Translations under genes and position numbers: made by a program | Assembly (NCBI RefSeq): GCF_017656155.1 | Contig: NZ_JACDOH010000002.1 | Span: 62,001-126,000 of the forward strand | DNA from: Thermosyntropha sp. | Lineage (GTDB): Bacteria; Bacillota; Syntrophomonadia; Syntrophomonadales; Syntrophomonadaceae | Length of the DNA stretch: 64,000 nt | Reading direction: 5' to 3' | In this document: positions 1-7,680 of the stretch, in pieces | How the letters are laid out: each line of letters opens with the position of its first letter | Position numbering within the stretch: position 1 is the stretch's first letter | The notes under the pieces: generated by a model | Database searches by the model: none | Told to the model about the DNA's origin: nothing | Seen by the model: the letters and a program-made list of their open reading frames with translations, nothing else

Positions 1-5
1 GAGAT

Positions 6-51
6 ATTTCAATTTTGAAATCTTGTAAGCTCATTTTGATTAAACTACAAT
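6..51 (+). promoter_or_regulatory. Promoter with adjacent palindrome upstream of the ypmA-like gene
   Basis: A sigma-A-type promoter can be read as TTGTAA (23-28), a 17-nt spacer and TACAAT (46-51), about 30 nt before the first gene. Immediately upstream, 6-21 is a perfect palindrome with 7-bp arms ATTTCAA/TTGAAAT and a 2-nt centre, placed where a regulator would touch the -35 box. The window starts here, so anything further upstream is unseen. Confidence 0.4.
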
Positions 52-79
52 AATAAAACAGGGAAAGGAGAAATTTATC

Positions 80-256
80 ATGGATGATGAAAAGAATAAA
101 CTGGAGCTTATCGCTACCAAAACATTATCTGCTAGTGATGAATTAGTGCGTCTGGTTGATTTTTTAAACAAAAATCTGAAAAATAAACGGGTAATGTTTG
201 GTATTACCAAAAATAAAGAAAAAAATGAGATGACTATAAGTATTTACGAATTTTAA
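80..256 (+). CDS. YpmA-like small protein (DUF4264)
   Basis: A 58-residue acidic and lysine-rich protein that starts MDDEKNKLELIATKTL and ends TISIYEF. It resembles the YpmA/DUF4264 family of short Firmicute proteins of unknown function. ATG at 80 follows an AGGAG site at 66-70. The gene lies 17 nt before lepB and probably shares its transcript. No transmembrane segment, cysteine pair or catalytic motif is visible, so no function is proposed. The family call is from recall of the sequence style. Confidence 0.6.
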   Translation: MDDEKNKLELIATKTLSASDELVRLVDFLNKNLKNKRVMFGITKNKEKNEMTISIYEF

Positions 257-273
257 GTATATGGGGTGGGGAA

Positions 274-834
274 ATGAATAGAGCTATAAGGGATTTTGTA
301 AAAGAAACGGTCAGCGTAGTATTAATTGCGTTTGTGCTGGCTATGATATTGCGGACTTTTGTCATTGAAGGACGTATAATTCCCACCGGATCGATGCTGC
401 CTACTTTACAGCTTCAGGATAGGGTTCTGGTGAATAAATTTATTTATCGTTTTAAAGAACCTCAAAGAGGGGATATTGTGGTATTCAGGCCTCCTGATGC
501 GATTAATGCCAATGAAGACTATATAAAAAGGGTTATAGGACTTCCAGGGGAAAAAGTAGAGATGAAAAATGGACGGGTATATATAAATGATAAACCACTT
601 AATGAACCTTATCTGGCAGAAAATTTAGATTATGAATATGGACCGGTGATTGTTCCTGAAGATTGTCTTTTAGTACTAGGTGATAATCGTAATCACAGTT
701 TTGACAGCCATATGTGGAATGCTTGGCTTACCAAAGATAGGCTTAAAGGAAAGGCTTTTATGGTATATTGGCCCGTAAGTCATTTGCATTTGCTGGAACG
801 AGGTGTAAGTTTTGATGAAAATACTGGTAACTAA
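274..834 (+). CDS. lepB: Type I signal peptidase
   Basis: Membrane-anchored serine/lysine protease that removes signal peptides from exported proteins on the outer face of the cytoplasmic membrane. An N-terminal transmembrane segment covers about residues 11-30. The nucleophile is Ser40 in IPTGSM and the general base Lys85 in YIKRVIGLPGE. The conserved GDNRNHSFDS box lies near residue 140. At 186 residues it has the size of short Gram-positive SipS-type enzymes. ATG 274 follows GGGGTGGGG. Its 3' end overlaps surE by about 20 nt, implying translational coupling. Confidence 0.95.
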   Translation: MNRAIRDFVKETVSVVLIAFVLAMILRTFVIEGRIIPTGSMLPTLQLQDRVLVNKFIYRFKEPQRGDIVVFRPPDAINANEDYIKRVIGLPGEKVEMKNGRVYINDKPLNEPYLAENLDYEYGPVIVPEDCLLVLGDNRNHSFDSHMWNAWLTKDRLKGKAFMVYWPVSHLHLLERGVSFDENTGN

Positions 835-1585
835 TGACGATGGTATTCATGCCAAAGGAATAAATGCTTTAATACATCATCTGGGAGAAATAGCAGAATT
901 ATATGTAGCTGCGCCGGATAGAGAAAGAAGTGGAACAGGTCACTCTATAACTGTTTTTGAGCCTATTAGGGTAAAAGAAGTAAAGGTGGCAAAAGCTAAA
1001 AGATCCTGGGTAGTAGGCGGAACTCCGGTTGATTGTGTAAAGCTGGCAATGAGCAGGTTAGTTGAAGGTGTTGATCTGGTAGTATCAGGGATAAATCATG
1101 GGCCAAATTTAGGAACAGATGTTTTATATTCAGGAACGGTTTCAGCTGCTGCCGAAGGTATCATAATGGGAGCTCCAGCCATTGCAGTGTCATTAGATTG
1201 TTTTGAAGAAGACCCTGATTTTGAATATGCGGCTAAATTTACCTGTGAAATAATTGAAATGATTAAAGAAAAGGGAATTGACAGAAGAACTATTTTGAAC
1301 TTAAATATTCCGGCTTTGAAGCCGGAAGCTATAAAAGGAGTGCGTATTACCAAGCTGGGGGTAAGAAATTATGAAAATCTCTTTGAAGAAAGAAAGGATC
1401 CCCGTGGTAATACCTACTACTGGTTGGGAGGGGGAATAAAGGAAGAACAGCAGGATGTTGACAGTGATGTATTAGCTGTTAAGGAAGGATATATCAGCAT
1501 AACGCCTATACATCTAGATCTTACTGATTACAGGTTGTTAAATGAATATAAAAAATATTTCACCAAGGATTTTCTAAAAAAATAG
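815..1585 (+). CDS. surE: 5'-nucleotidase SurE
   Basis: Metal-dependent 5'/3'-nucleotidase and exopolyphosphatase of the SurE family, acting on nucleoside monophosphates in the cytoplasm. The N-terminus carries the diagnostic ILVTNDDGIHAKG metal-binding motif, followed by PDRERSGTGHSIT and SGINHGPNLGTD (second metal site) and the GTVSAAAEG segment. At 256 residues it has family length. ATG 815 is preferred over TTG 812 because it sits about 9 nt after AGGTG at 801-805. It overlaps the end of lepB. No terminator is evident before the 149-nt gap to the EF-G gene. Confidence 0.95.
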   Translation: MKILVTNDDGIHAKGINALIHHLGEIAELYVAAPDRERSGTGHSITVFEPIRVKEVKVAKAKRSWVVGGTPVDCVKLAMSRLVEGVDLVVSGINHGPNLGTDVLYSGTVSAAAEGIIMGAPAIAVSLDCFEEDPDFEYAAKFTCEIIEMIKEKGIDRRTILNLNIPALKPEAIKGVRITKLGVRNYENLFEERKDPRGNTYYWLGGGIKEEQQDVDSDVLAVKEGYISITPIHLDLTDYRLLNEYKKYFTKDFLKK

Positions 1586-1734
1586 AGAATTACATAAGAA
1601 AGGGGCTTCCAGACCAGCGGTATTTATCCCTTGATAAAGGTTTGCCAAACCCAGTAATTGGACGAAGGTATATTTTTTAAAGGTATTTGAATCGCTAAAA
1701 AAAAATTATAGTTTAATCATAAGGAGGTTGTTGA
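1586..1734 (+). other. Non-coding leader before the EF-G paralogue
   Basis: A 149-nt gap between surE and the EF-G-like gene. It contains a small hairpin around 1640-1653 (arms GGTTT/AAACC with loop GCC) and an A/T-rich stretch before the AAGGAGG site at 1721-1727. I do not recognise a known riboswitch, and no clear promoter can be called. Confidence 0.3.
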
Positions 1735-3783
1735 ATGAAGGTTTATCCTACCAGCAAAATTCGTAATATTGCCCTTGTCGGTCATGGAGGTACCGGAAAA
1801 ACGTCGCTGGCAGAAGCAATGAATTATAACACCGGTGTTACCAAGCGCCTGGGAAAAGTTGATGATGGCAATACGGTAGCCGATTTCCTGCCTGAGGAAA
1901 TTAAAAAGAAAATTACGATCAGCACTGCTTTGGTTCCCTGCGAATACCGGGATCATAAGATAAATGTGCTTGATACTCCGGGGTATGCTGATTTTTATTT
2001 TGAAGTAGTAGGTGCTATGAGAGTAGTCGAAACTGTGGTGCTTCTTTTATCTGCCAATGCTGGAATTGAAGTGCAAACAGAAGTGGTATGGGAAGATTTT
2101 CCTGATATCCCCAAATTGGCATTTGTCAACAAGATGGATCGGGAAAATGCTGATTTTTATAAGGTTTTAGATGAAATGAAACAGATTTCTTCTGATCATA
2201 TTGTGCCTGTTCAGCTGCCTATTGGGGCTGAAGATAAGTTCAGAGGTGTAGTTGATTTAATAAAGATGAAAGCTTTAATTTTTGAAAAAGGAACTGGAAA
2301 GATTACGGTAGAAGATATTCCTTCTGATATGCTGGATGATGCCGAAGCTTACAGAGAAATTTTGATTGAAGCTGCAGCAGAAGCGGATGATGACTTGCTC
2401 ACTAAATATTTAGAAGGTGAAGCTTTAACTGACGATGAAGTTATGAGAGGAATAAAAGCAGCTGCTGCTAATGGTTCTGCTGTGTTCGTTTTCTGCGGTT
2501 CTGCAGTTAATAACATGGGCATAACTCCTTTAATGGATTTTATAGTTGAATGCGCAGCTGATCCATCAGCTAACCCCTTGATTAAAGAAAAAGATTTGGA
2601 AAAAGAACCGTTATCTGCTCAAGTTTTCAAGACTATTGCCGACCCTTATATCGGCAGGTTAAATATGCTGCGTATTTTTACAGGCAAAATGAAATCTGAC
2701 AGCGTTGTTTACAATGCCAATAAAGAAAAAGAGGAAAAAATTGCCCAGCTCCTGATAATGAGCGGCAAGGAGCAAAATCCTGTCCCGGAAGCTTATCCTG
2801 GTGATATAGTTGCTGTTGCCAAATTAGCCCTCACTTCTACAGGAGACACACTAACTGTCAAAGCAAATCCCGTTGTGCTTAAGCCTATCGAATTTCCTGA
2901 ACCTACCCTTAGTATGGCGATTGCTCCCAAGTCAAAAGGTGATGAAGATAAATTGAGCGGTGCTCTACAAAAACTTTTGGAAGAAGATCCGGCTATAAGA
3001 GTATATAAAAATCCTGAAACTAAGCAGACTATTTTAACCTGCATGGGCGATACCCATGTAGAGATAATTTTGGAAAAATTAGCTAGAAAATTCGGGGTAG
3101 ACGTTGAATCCAAAGAAATGAAGATTCCGTATAGAGAAACTATACGCAAGGTAGTTGAAGCAGAAGGCAAACACAAGAAACAAAGTGGTGGACATGGACA
3201 GTATGGACATGTTAAAATTAAATTTGAGCCTTATCCGGATGGCGACTTTTTGTTTGAAGAAAGCATATTTGGAGGAGCTGTTCCACGCCAGTATTTCCCA
3301 GCGGTAGAAAAAGGTTTGCAGGAAGCTATGGAAGAAGGAGTTTTAGCTGGATATCCGGTGGTAAATATCAAAGCTAACCTTTTTGATGGTTCTTACCATT
3401 CAGTTGACTCATCAGAAATGGCTTTTAAACTGGCAGCAAGACTCGCTTTTCGTAAAGGTATGGAATCGGCCAACCCTGTATTATTAGAACCTATAATGAA
3501 TGTTGAAATATTAGTTCCTGAGAACTTTATGGGCGATATTATAGGCGACTTGAACAGCAAACGTGGTAGGGTTTTAGGTATGGAACCTCAAGGCAACAAA
3601 CAGCTTATAAAAGCTCAGGTTCCTTTAGCTGAGATGGCACGTTATACCATAGATCTCAAGTCTTTAACCCAGGGACGCGGAAAGTTTAAGATGGAATTCT
3701 CCCATTATGAAGAAGTTCCGGCTCATATACAGGAAAAAATAGTGGAAAAAGCTAGAAAAGAAAGAGAACAGGCAGAAAAATAG
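1735..3783 (+). CDS. Elongation factor G-like GTPase (EF-G2 group)
   Basis: A 682-residue translational GTPase of the EF-G family. The P-loop is GHGGTGKT (residues 16-23) rather than the AHIDAGKTT of housekeeping EF-G; DTPGYADF (G3) and NKMDREN (G4) follow. Domains II to V can be traced to the C-terminal EF-G domain IV/V signatures (GGHGQYGHV, NSKRGRVLGME). The altered P-loop and the lack of str-operon neighbours (rpsL, rpsG, tuf) indicate the paralogue often named EF-G-like or FusA2. Its role in translation is unclear. It ends at a strong terminator. Confidence 0.88.
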   Translation: MKVYPTSKIRNIALVGHGGTGKTSLAEAMNYNTGVTKRLGKVDDGNTVADFLPEEIKKKITISTALVPCEYRDHKINVLDTPGYADFYFEVVGAMRVVETVVLLLSANAGIEVQTEVVWEDFPDIPKLAFVNKMDRENADFYKVLDEMKQISSDHIVPVQLPIGAEDKFRGVVDLIKMKALIFEKGTGKITVEDIPSDMLDDAEAYREILIEAAAEADDDLLTKYLEGEALTDDEVMRGIKAAAANGSAVFVFCGSAVNNMGITPLMDFIVECAADPSANPLIKEKDLEKEPLSAQVFKTIADPYIGRLNMLRIFTGKMKSDSVVYNANKEKEEKIAQLLIMSGKEQNPVPEAYPGDIVAVAKLALTSTGDTLTVKANPVVLKPIEFPEPTLSMAIAPKSKGDEDKLSGALQKLLEEDPAIRVYKNPETKQTILTCMGDTHVEIILEKLARKFGVDVESKEMKIPYRETIRKVVEAEGKHKKQSGGHGQYGHVKIKFEPYPDGDFLFEESIFGGAVPRQYFPAVEKGLQEAMEEGVLAGYPVVNIKANLFDGSYHSVDSSEMAFKLAARLAFRKGMESANPVLLEPIMNVEILVPENFMGDIIGDLNSKRGRVLGMEPQGNKQLIKAQVPLAEMARYTIDLKSLTQGRGKFKMEFSHYEEVPAHIQEKIVEKARKEREQAEK

Positions 3784-3785
3784 AA

Positions 3786-3814
3786 AAAAGGGGGCTTTGA
3801 AACAGTCCCCTTTT
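3786..3814 (+). terminator. Intrinsic terminator after the EF-G-like gene
   Basis: An A-rich/G-rich arm (AAAAGGGG) at 3786-3793 pairs with CCCCTTTT at 3807-3814. Inner pairs include CT/AG and a G-T wobble. The T-run is part of the stem, so it may work in both directions, which suits the convergent gene at 3830. Confidence 0.8.
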
Positions 3815-3829
3815 AATCTATCTGCCGGT

Positions 3830-4117
3830 TTAAAATATCCTTCTATTTTGAGTGGTGGGAAAAAGCGTTTTTTCATTCAATTTTGTGGGCTGACTCATTT
3901 GCTCTATATGTAGATAATAATTATAAATGCGATTATTAGCCTTTCCTTCTGGAGAGGATAATATACAATAAATTAGTAAAATAGTGGCAAAGGTAGAGAA
4001 GATAAGCGATGTTAAGTACCATATGTTGTGGGTAGATAATAATCCGTAAAATGAAAGTTCAATTGTAACCAAAGATGTGAGCAGTAGTAGAAATACAAAC
4101 AGTTTCAGTTTTTTCAT
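3830..4117 (-). CDS. Small membrane protein, unknown function
   Basis: A 95-residue protein with two hydrophobic segments (about residues 5-27 and 34-54) followed by a polar tail. I recognise no family. It is credible because ATG 4117 is preceded on the minus strand by AGGAGG with proper spacing, and because it ends just short of the shared terminator. It is divergent from the MscS channel gene, with 104 nt between the two starts. Confidence 0.6.
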   Translation of the reverse strand: MKKLKLFVFLLLLTSLVTIELSFYGLLSTHNIWYLTSLIFSTFATILLIYCILSSPEGKANNRIYNYYLHIEQMSQPTKLNEKTLFPTTQNRRIF

Positions 4118-4154
4118 TTATTAAAAACCTCCTCAGATGTTCTGCTTTTTATTA

Positions 4155-4182
4155 TTGACAATTATTTGCGAATAAATACATT
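4155..4182 (+). promoter_or_regulatory. Promoter of the MscS gene
   Basis: A consensus -35 TTGACA (4155-4160) and a -10-like TACATT (4177-4182) with a 16-nt spacer, just upstream of the mechanosensitive-channel gene. The -35 is perfect, the -10 weaker. Confidence 0.5.
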
Positions 4183-4221
4183 TCCCGGGAGGTGTTTTTA
4201 CCGGTCCAAATAGATCGGTTG

Positions 4222-5343
4222 ATGATCATGAGCGCTGTGAATTCAAAAATATTTAATGCTTTAAATTACCATATTGAAAGCGGCAATATTTTAAGTTGGC
4301 TTAAAATGGCTTTGGTTGCTTTTTTTATTTTCTTGTTTTTTATAATATTGCGCCATATTTTTACTCACTATATTTTCCCGCAGGTATTAAAGATAGCAGA
4401 TAAAACTGATACTTATTTGGATGAAAAAGTTTTAGATGCCTTTGAAAGACCTTTAAGGATTTTGTTTATTGTTTTGGGAATATTTTTTGCTCTAAGATAT
4501 TTGCCCTTGCCGGAGAGTTATGACATTATCTTAGTCAAACTGCTGCGAACTTCCCTTATTATAATTGTGGCCTGGGGATTATATAACCTTACAGGATCTC
4601 ATTCTTCTTTTACGGAAGAAGTAAAAACCATATGGAAAATTGATTATACAATTATTCAATTTTTTTCCAAAGTTTTCAGGGTATTGATTGTAATTATAGC
4701 TTTATTGGTTTTAGCTGAAGAATGGGATTATGATGTGGACGGTTTTATTGCCGGACTGGGTTTAGGTGGATTGGCTTTTGCTCTTGCAGCTAAAGATGCT
4801 TTAGCAAATATATTTGGTGGTATGGTTATTATAATTGATAAGCCTTTTGCAGTTGGCGACTGGATAAAAACCCCTAGTCTGGAAGGCACAGTTGAGGAAA
4901 TAAGTTTTCGCAGTACAAGAATTCGCGCTTTTGATCAGGCTTTAATAACCATGCCTAATTCAAAATTGGCAGAAGAACCTATAACCAATTTCACCCGAAT
5001 GGGGAAAAGGCGTATTAAATTTTATTTGGGTGTAACTTATGATACTCCGCCTGATAAAATGCGGATTGTGATTGAAAAAATTAAAACTATGCTTATAAAC
5101 CACCCGGAAGTACATCCTGAAACAATAATAGTGTCTTTTGAACATTTCAGCGAAAGCAGTTTAGATATTATGCTCTGGTTTTTTACAAAAACAACTATTT
5201 TTGAGGAGTATTTATCGGTAAGACAGGATATTAATCTTAAAATAATGGATATTTTAGAGGAAGAAGGGGTAAGTATGGCCTTCCCCAGTCGAAGCATATA
5301 TATAGAGACTGTTCCTGATGAGCCAAAAACAAAGAACAGATAG
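4222..5343 (+). CDS. Mechanosensitive channel, MscS family
   Basis: Small-conductance mechanosensitive channel protein that releases solutes on hypo-osmotic shock. Two or three N-terminal membrane helices precede the pore helix GLGLGGLAFALAAKDALAN, the beta-domain motif GDWIK...GTVEEISFRSTRIR and the MPNSKL...NFTRM signature, then the soluble C-terminal domain, in all about 373 residues. The start is uncertain: in-frame GTG 4192 overlaps the GGGAGG at 4187-4192, so ATG 4222 or 4228 is more likely although neither has an ideal site. The gene ends 3 nt before a long bidirectional terminator. Confidence 0.9.
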   Translation: MIMSAVNSKIFNALNYHIESGNILSWLKMALVAFFIFLFFIILRHIFTHYIFPQVLKIADKTDTYLDEKVLDAFERPLRILFIVLGIFFALRYLPLPESYDIILVKLLRTSLIIIVAWGLYNLTGSHSSFTEEVKTIWKIDYTIIQFFSKVFRVLIVIIALLVLAEEWDYDVDGFIAGLGLGGLAFALAAKDALANIFGGMVIIIDKPFAVGDWIKTPSLEGTVEEISFRSTRIRAFDQALITMPNSKLAEEPITNFTRMGKRRIKFYLGVTYDTPPDKMRIVIEKIKTMLINHPEVHPETIIVSFEHFSESSLDIMLWFFTKTTIFEEYLSVRQDINLKIMDILEEEGVSMAFPSRSIYIETVPDEPKTKNR

Positions 5344-5346
5344 AGA

Positions 5347-5387
5347 AAAAATCCGTTACGAAAGCATATGCTTTTGTAACGGATTTT
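5347..5387. terminator. Bidirectional terminator between MscS and acyl-CoA ligase
   Basis: Arms AAAATCCGTTAC (5347-5358) and GTAACGGATTTT (5376-5387) pair perfectly, with inner AAAGCA/TGCTTT pairing as well. Flanking A and T runs allow termination from either strand between these convergent genes. Confidence 0.9.
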
Positions 5388-5416
5388 AATATTACTGGAG
5401 GTGCAATAAAACAATT

Positions 5417-7333
5417 TTAGCTGTACATTTTTTCTATTATATCTTTATATTTTTCAAGAATTACTCTCTTTTTAGGTTTCAAGGTTGGAGTTAACTCTCC
5501 GTTTTCTTCCGTAAATCGATGGGGCATAATAGTGTATTTTTTAATGCGCTCAAAATTCTCAAGCTGTTTATTTACCCTTTCAACTTCTTCGGCAATTTTT
5601 TCTTTTAAGAAAGCTTTTTCAATGAAATCCTCTCCTACTTTATTGCATATCAAAACCCCGGTTGTATTTGACCATTCAAGTTTGCTTTCGTCGTATGGTA
5701 TATTATTTTGTTTATATAATTCGACGAAATAGTTAAAATTAGGAACGATAAGAAGACTTATATAGTTTCTTTCGTCGCCAATTACAAATATTTGATCGAT
5801 ATAAGAGCTGGTAGAAAACAGGTTTTCTATTTTGACAGGGGCTACATTTTTCCCAATTGCCAGACATATTATCTGTTTTTTACGTTCAATGAACTGATAA
5901 TAGCCGTCTTCGTCTTTTGATACTATGTCGCCTGTCTTAAACCATCCATCCTCAGTAAATGCCTCTGCCGTTTCCTCAGGCTTATTCAGATAACCGGCAA
6001 AAACTCCGGCACCGGAAATTTCCAGCTCGCCATCGGAAGCTACCCTGCATATACTGCCATTTGCGTCAATTCCCATTTTTCCAGGTTTACATGCTGTAAT
6101 AGGGTTTAATATACAGGCATTAAAGCTTTCAGTGGAACCGTATCCCTCTAAAACCGCTACTCCAGCCTTGTAATAAAGTCTTAAAAGCTCTGGTGAAATG
6201 GCAGCACTGGCAGAAAAGGAAAAGCGGAAGCGATTGCCGAATATTCCACGAATTTTACTTAAAACAAGCTTGTCTGCAATTGCATGTTTAAACTTTAAAC
6301 CTAATGGAAGGCGTGATTTTACGTCAAAATCAGGCGACATATTTATAGTTCCATTATCGTTGGTTCGGTATTTTAAAACTTCTTCTCCCACATTATTTGC
6401 CCAGTCGAAGAGCTTTTTCTTGAGCGGGCTTAATGCGAGCTGCTGCTGCATGGTTATGTAAATTTTTTCATAAATCCGAGGAACACAATTAATCCAGGTA
6501 GGGTTGTATTTTTTTAGATCTTCAACTAAAGTTGCCGGCGAATCGGCATAACATATACAGGAACCCTGGAATATTGCCAAAAGCTGACAGGAACCGCGGT
6601 CAAAAATATGGGCTAAAGGGAGATAGCATAAAGTAACATCATTTTCCGTCACAGACATGCCGTAGCGGCCGAAAAAGTCATTTACACCCTTCATGCGGGA
6701 ACCTGCTCCCCAGTGAGTGAGAATGACCCCTTTACCCTGTCCGGTGGTCCCTGAAGTATAAAGAATTGTGTATGGATCTTCTAGTTTTACGCTTTGCCAT
6801 CTCTTTTGATAAGTATTGTAATTTTTTTGCAAATAATCTTTACCCAGGTTTATAAGGTCTTGAAATGATAAAATGCGTTCATCCTCACTTTTATAGGATA
6901 TATCCATGACGATGATTTTTTCCAGGCTAGGCATTTTATCCCACCCGGCTGAGACATGTTTCAAGAGTTCTTCATTTCCTACAAAAAGAATGCGGCTTTT
7001 TGAGTCGTTCATAATATATAGAACTTCTCCCAGGGAAAGAGTCGGAAAGATTGTTACACTTACCGCTCCGCAATTTGCTATTGCCATATCTGCCTGAGTC
7101 CAATATGCACTGGTAGGGGACATTATAGCTACCATGTCCTGGGGATTGATTCCCAATGATAAAAGCCCTCCAGCCAGGTATTCCACCCTTTCTCTAAATT
7201 CACGATAAGTAAATTTGCCTTGATTATCATTATTATAAAGCAGCGGATTAAAAACTTGAGCAGGCCTTTCGGGAAACTTTTCACATGAATTGTAAAAAGC
7301 TTCACATACGGTAAGAAAATCGTTTTTTGTCAT
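5417..7333 (-). CDS. Long-chain fatty acid-CoA ligase (AMP-forming)
   Basis: ATP-dependent acyl-CoA synthetase of the ANL superfamily, which activates fatty acids to acyl-CoA thioesters for oxidation or lipid synthesis. Seen: the P-loop-like YTSGTTGQGKGV, the adenylate motif EGYGSTES, GWFKTGDI and the hinge IERKKQIICLAIGKNVAP (a long-chain ligase signature). Length is 638 residues, typical of long-chain ligases. ATG 7333 has AGGAGG upstream. A 13-bp palindrome sits just before that site, suggesting repressor control. It is divergent from the c-di-GMP sensor gene. In a syntrophic fatty-acid oxidiser this would be a central catabolic enzyme (inference). Confidence 0.92.
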   Translation of the reverse strand: MTKNDFLTVCEAFYNSCEKFPERPAQVFNPLLYNNDNQGKFTYREFRERVEYLAGGLLSLGINPQDMVAIMSPTSAYWTQADMAIANCGAVSVTIFPTLSLGEVLYIMNDSKSRILFVGNEELLKHVSAGWDKMPSLEKIIVMDISYKSEDERILSFQDLINLGKDYLQKNYNTYQKRWQSVKLEDPYTILYTSGTTGQGKGVILTHWGAGSRMKGVNDFFGRYGMSVTENDVTLCYLPLAHIFDRGSCQLLAIFQGSCICYADSPATLVEDLKKYNPTWINCVPRIYEKIYITMQQQLALSPLKKKLFDWANNVGEEVLKYRTNDNGTINMSPDFDVKSRLPLGLKFKHAIADKLVLSKIRGIFGNRFRFSFSASAAISPELLRLYYKAGVAVLEGYGSTESFNACILNPITACKPGKMGIDANGSICRVASDGELEISGAGVFAGYLNKPEETAEAFTEDGWFKTGDIVSKDEDGYYQFIERKKQIICLAIGKNVAPVKIENLFSTSSYIDQIFVIGDERNYISLLIVPNFNYFVELYKQNNIPYDESKLEWSNTTGVLICNKVGEDFIEKAFLKEKIAEEVERVNKQLENFERIKKYTIMPHRFTEENGELTPTLKPKKRVILEKYKDIIEKMYS

Positions 7334-7680
7334 CCCTTAATACCTCCTATTTCATTATGAAATACGAATCATTTTTGAAATTTTTCTTCTAAAATTATAT
7401 AATACTTAATTACAATACGAAATATATTTATTGAAATTTATCTAAATTGATATTTTGAAATACAATTTTTGATATAGTAAGACAATTATCATAGTTTTAT
7501 AGATATTTGGTAGAGAAAAGTGAAAAGCTTGACAGGAGGTTTTCAGTAAAGACTTAAGAAACATAAAATTTATTTATCAAAATTTATAAAAAAATATAAA
7601 ACTTTGTAGGAATTTTCTGTTTATGAAGCGAAATATACAAAAACCAAATTATTGAGAGGGAACACAAGGGGGACTTGTTT
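7334..7680. other. Divergent intergenic region with candidate operator
   Basis: About 340 nt, very AT-rich, between the divergent acyl-CoA ligase and PAS/GGDEF/HD-GYP genes. Next to the ligase ribosome site is a perfect palindrome, TTTCATTATGAAA (7350-7362). Further out are looser copies of GAAAT-type elements (around 7360-7385, 7415-7440 and 7450-7475). On the plus side, TTGACA followed by AGGAGG (about 7530) precedes no long reading frame. No structured RNA was recognised. Confidence 0.4.
7350..7362 (-). promoter_or_regulatory. Candidate operator of the acyl-CoA ligase gene
   Basis: The 13-bp perfect palindrome TTTCATTATGAAA lies 17 nt upstream of the ligase start codon, just before its AGGAGG. 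The same 9-bp core TCATTATGA recurs in a 13-bp palindrome over the glcD -10 box at 30228-30240. The binding protein is unknown. Confidence 0.4.

Noticed and set aside
2793-3176. 127-codon open frame antisense to the EF-G-like gene
   Set aside because: Lies entirely within a well-supported gene, with no ribosome site or recognisable product. The same holds for other antisense frames in the window.
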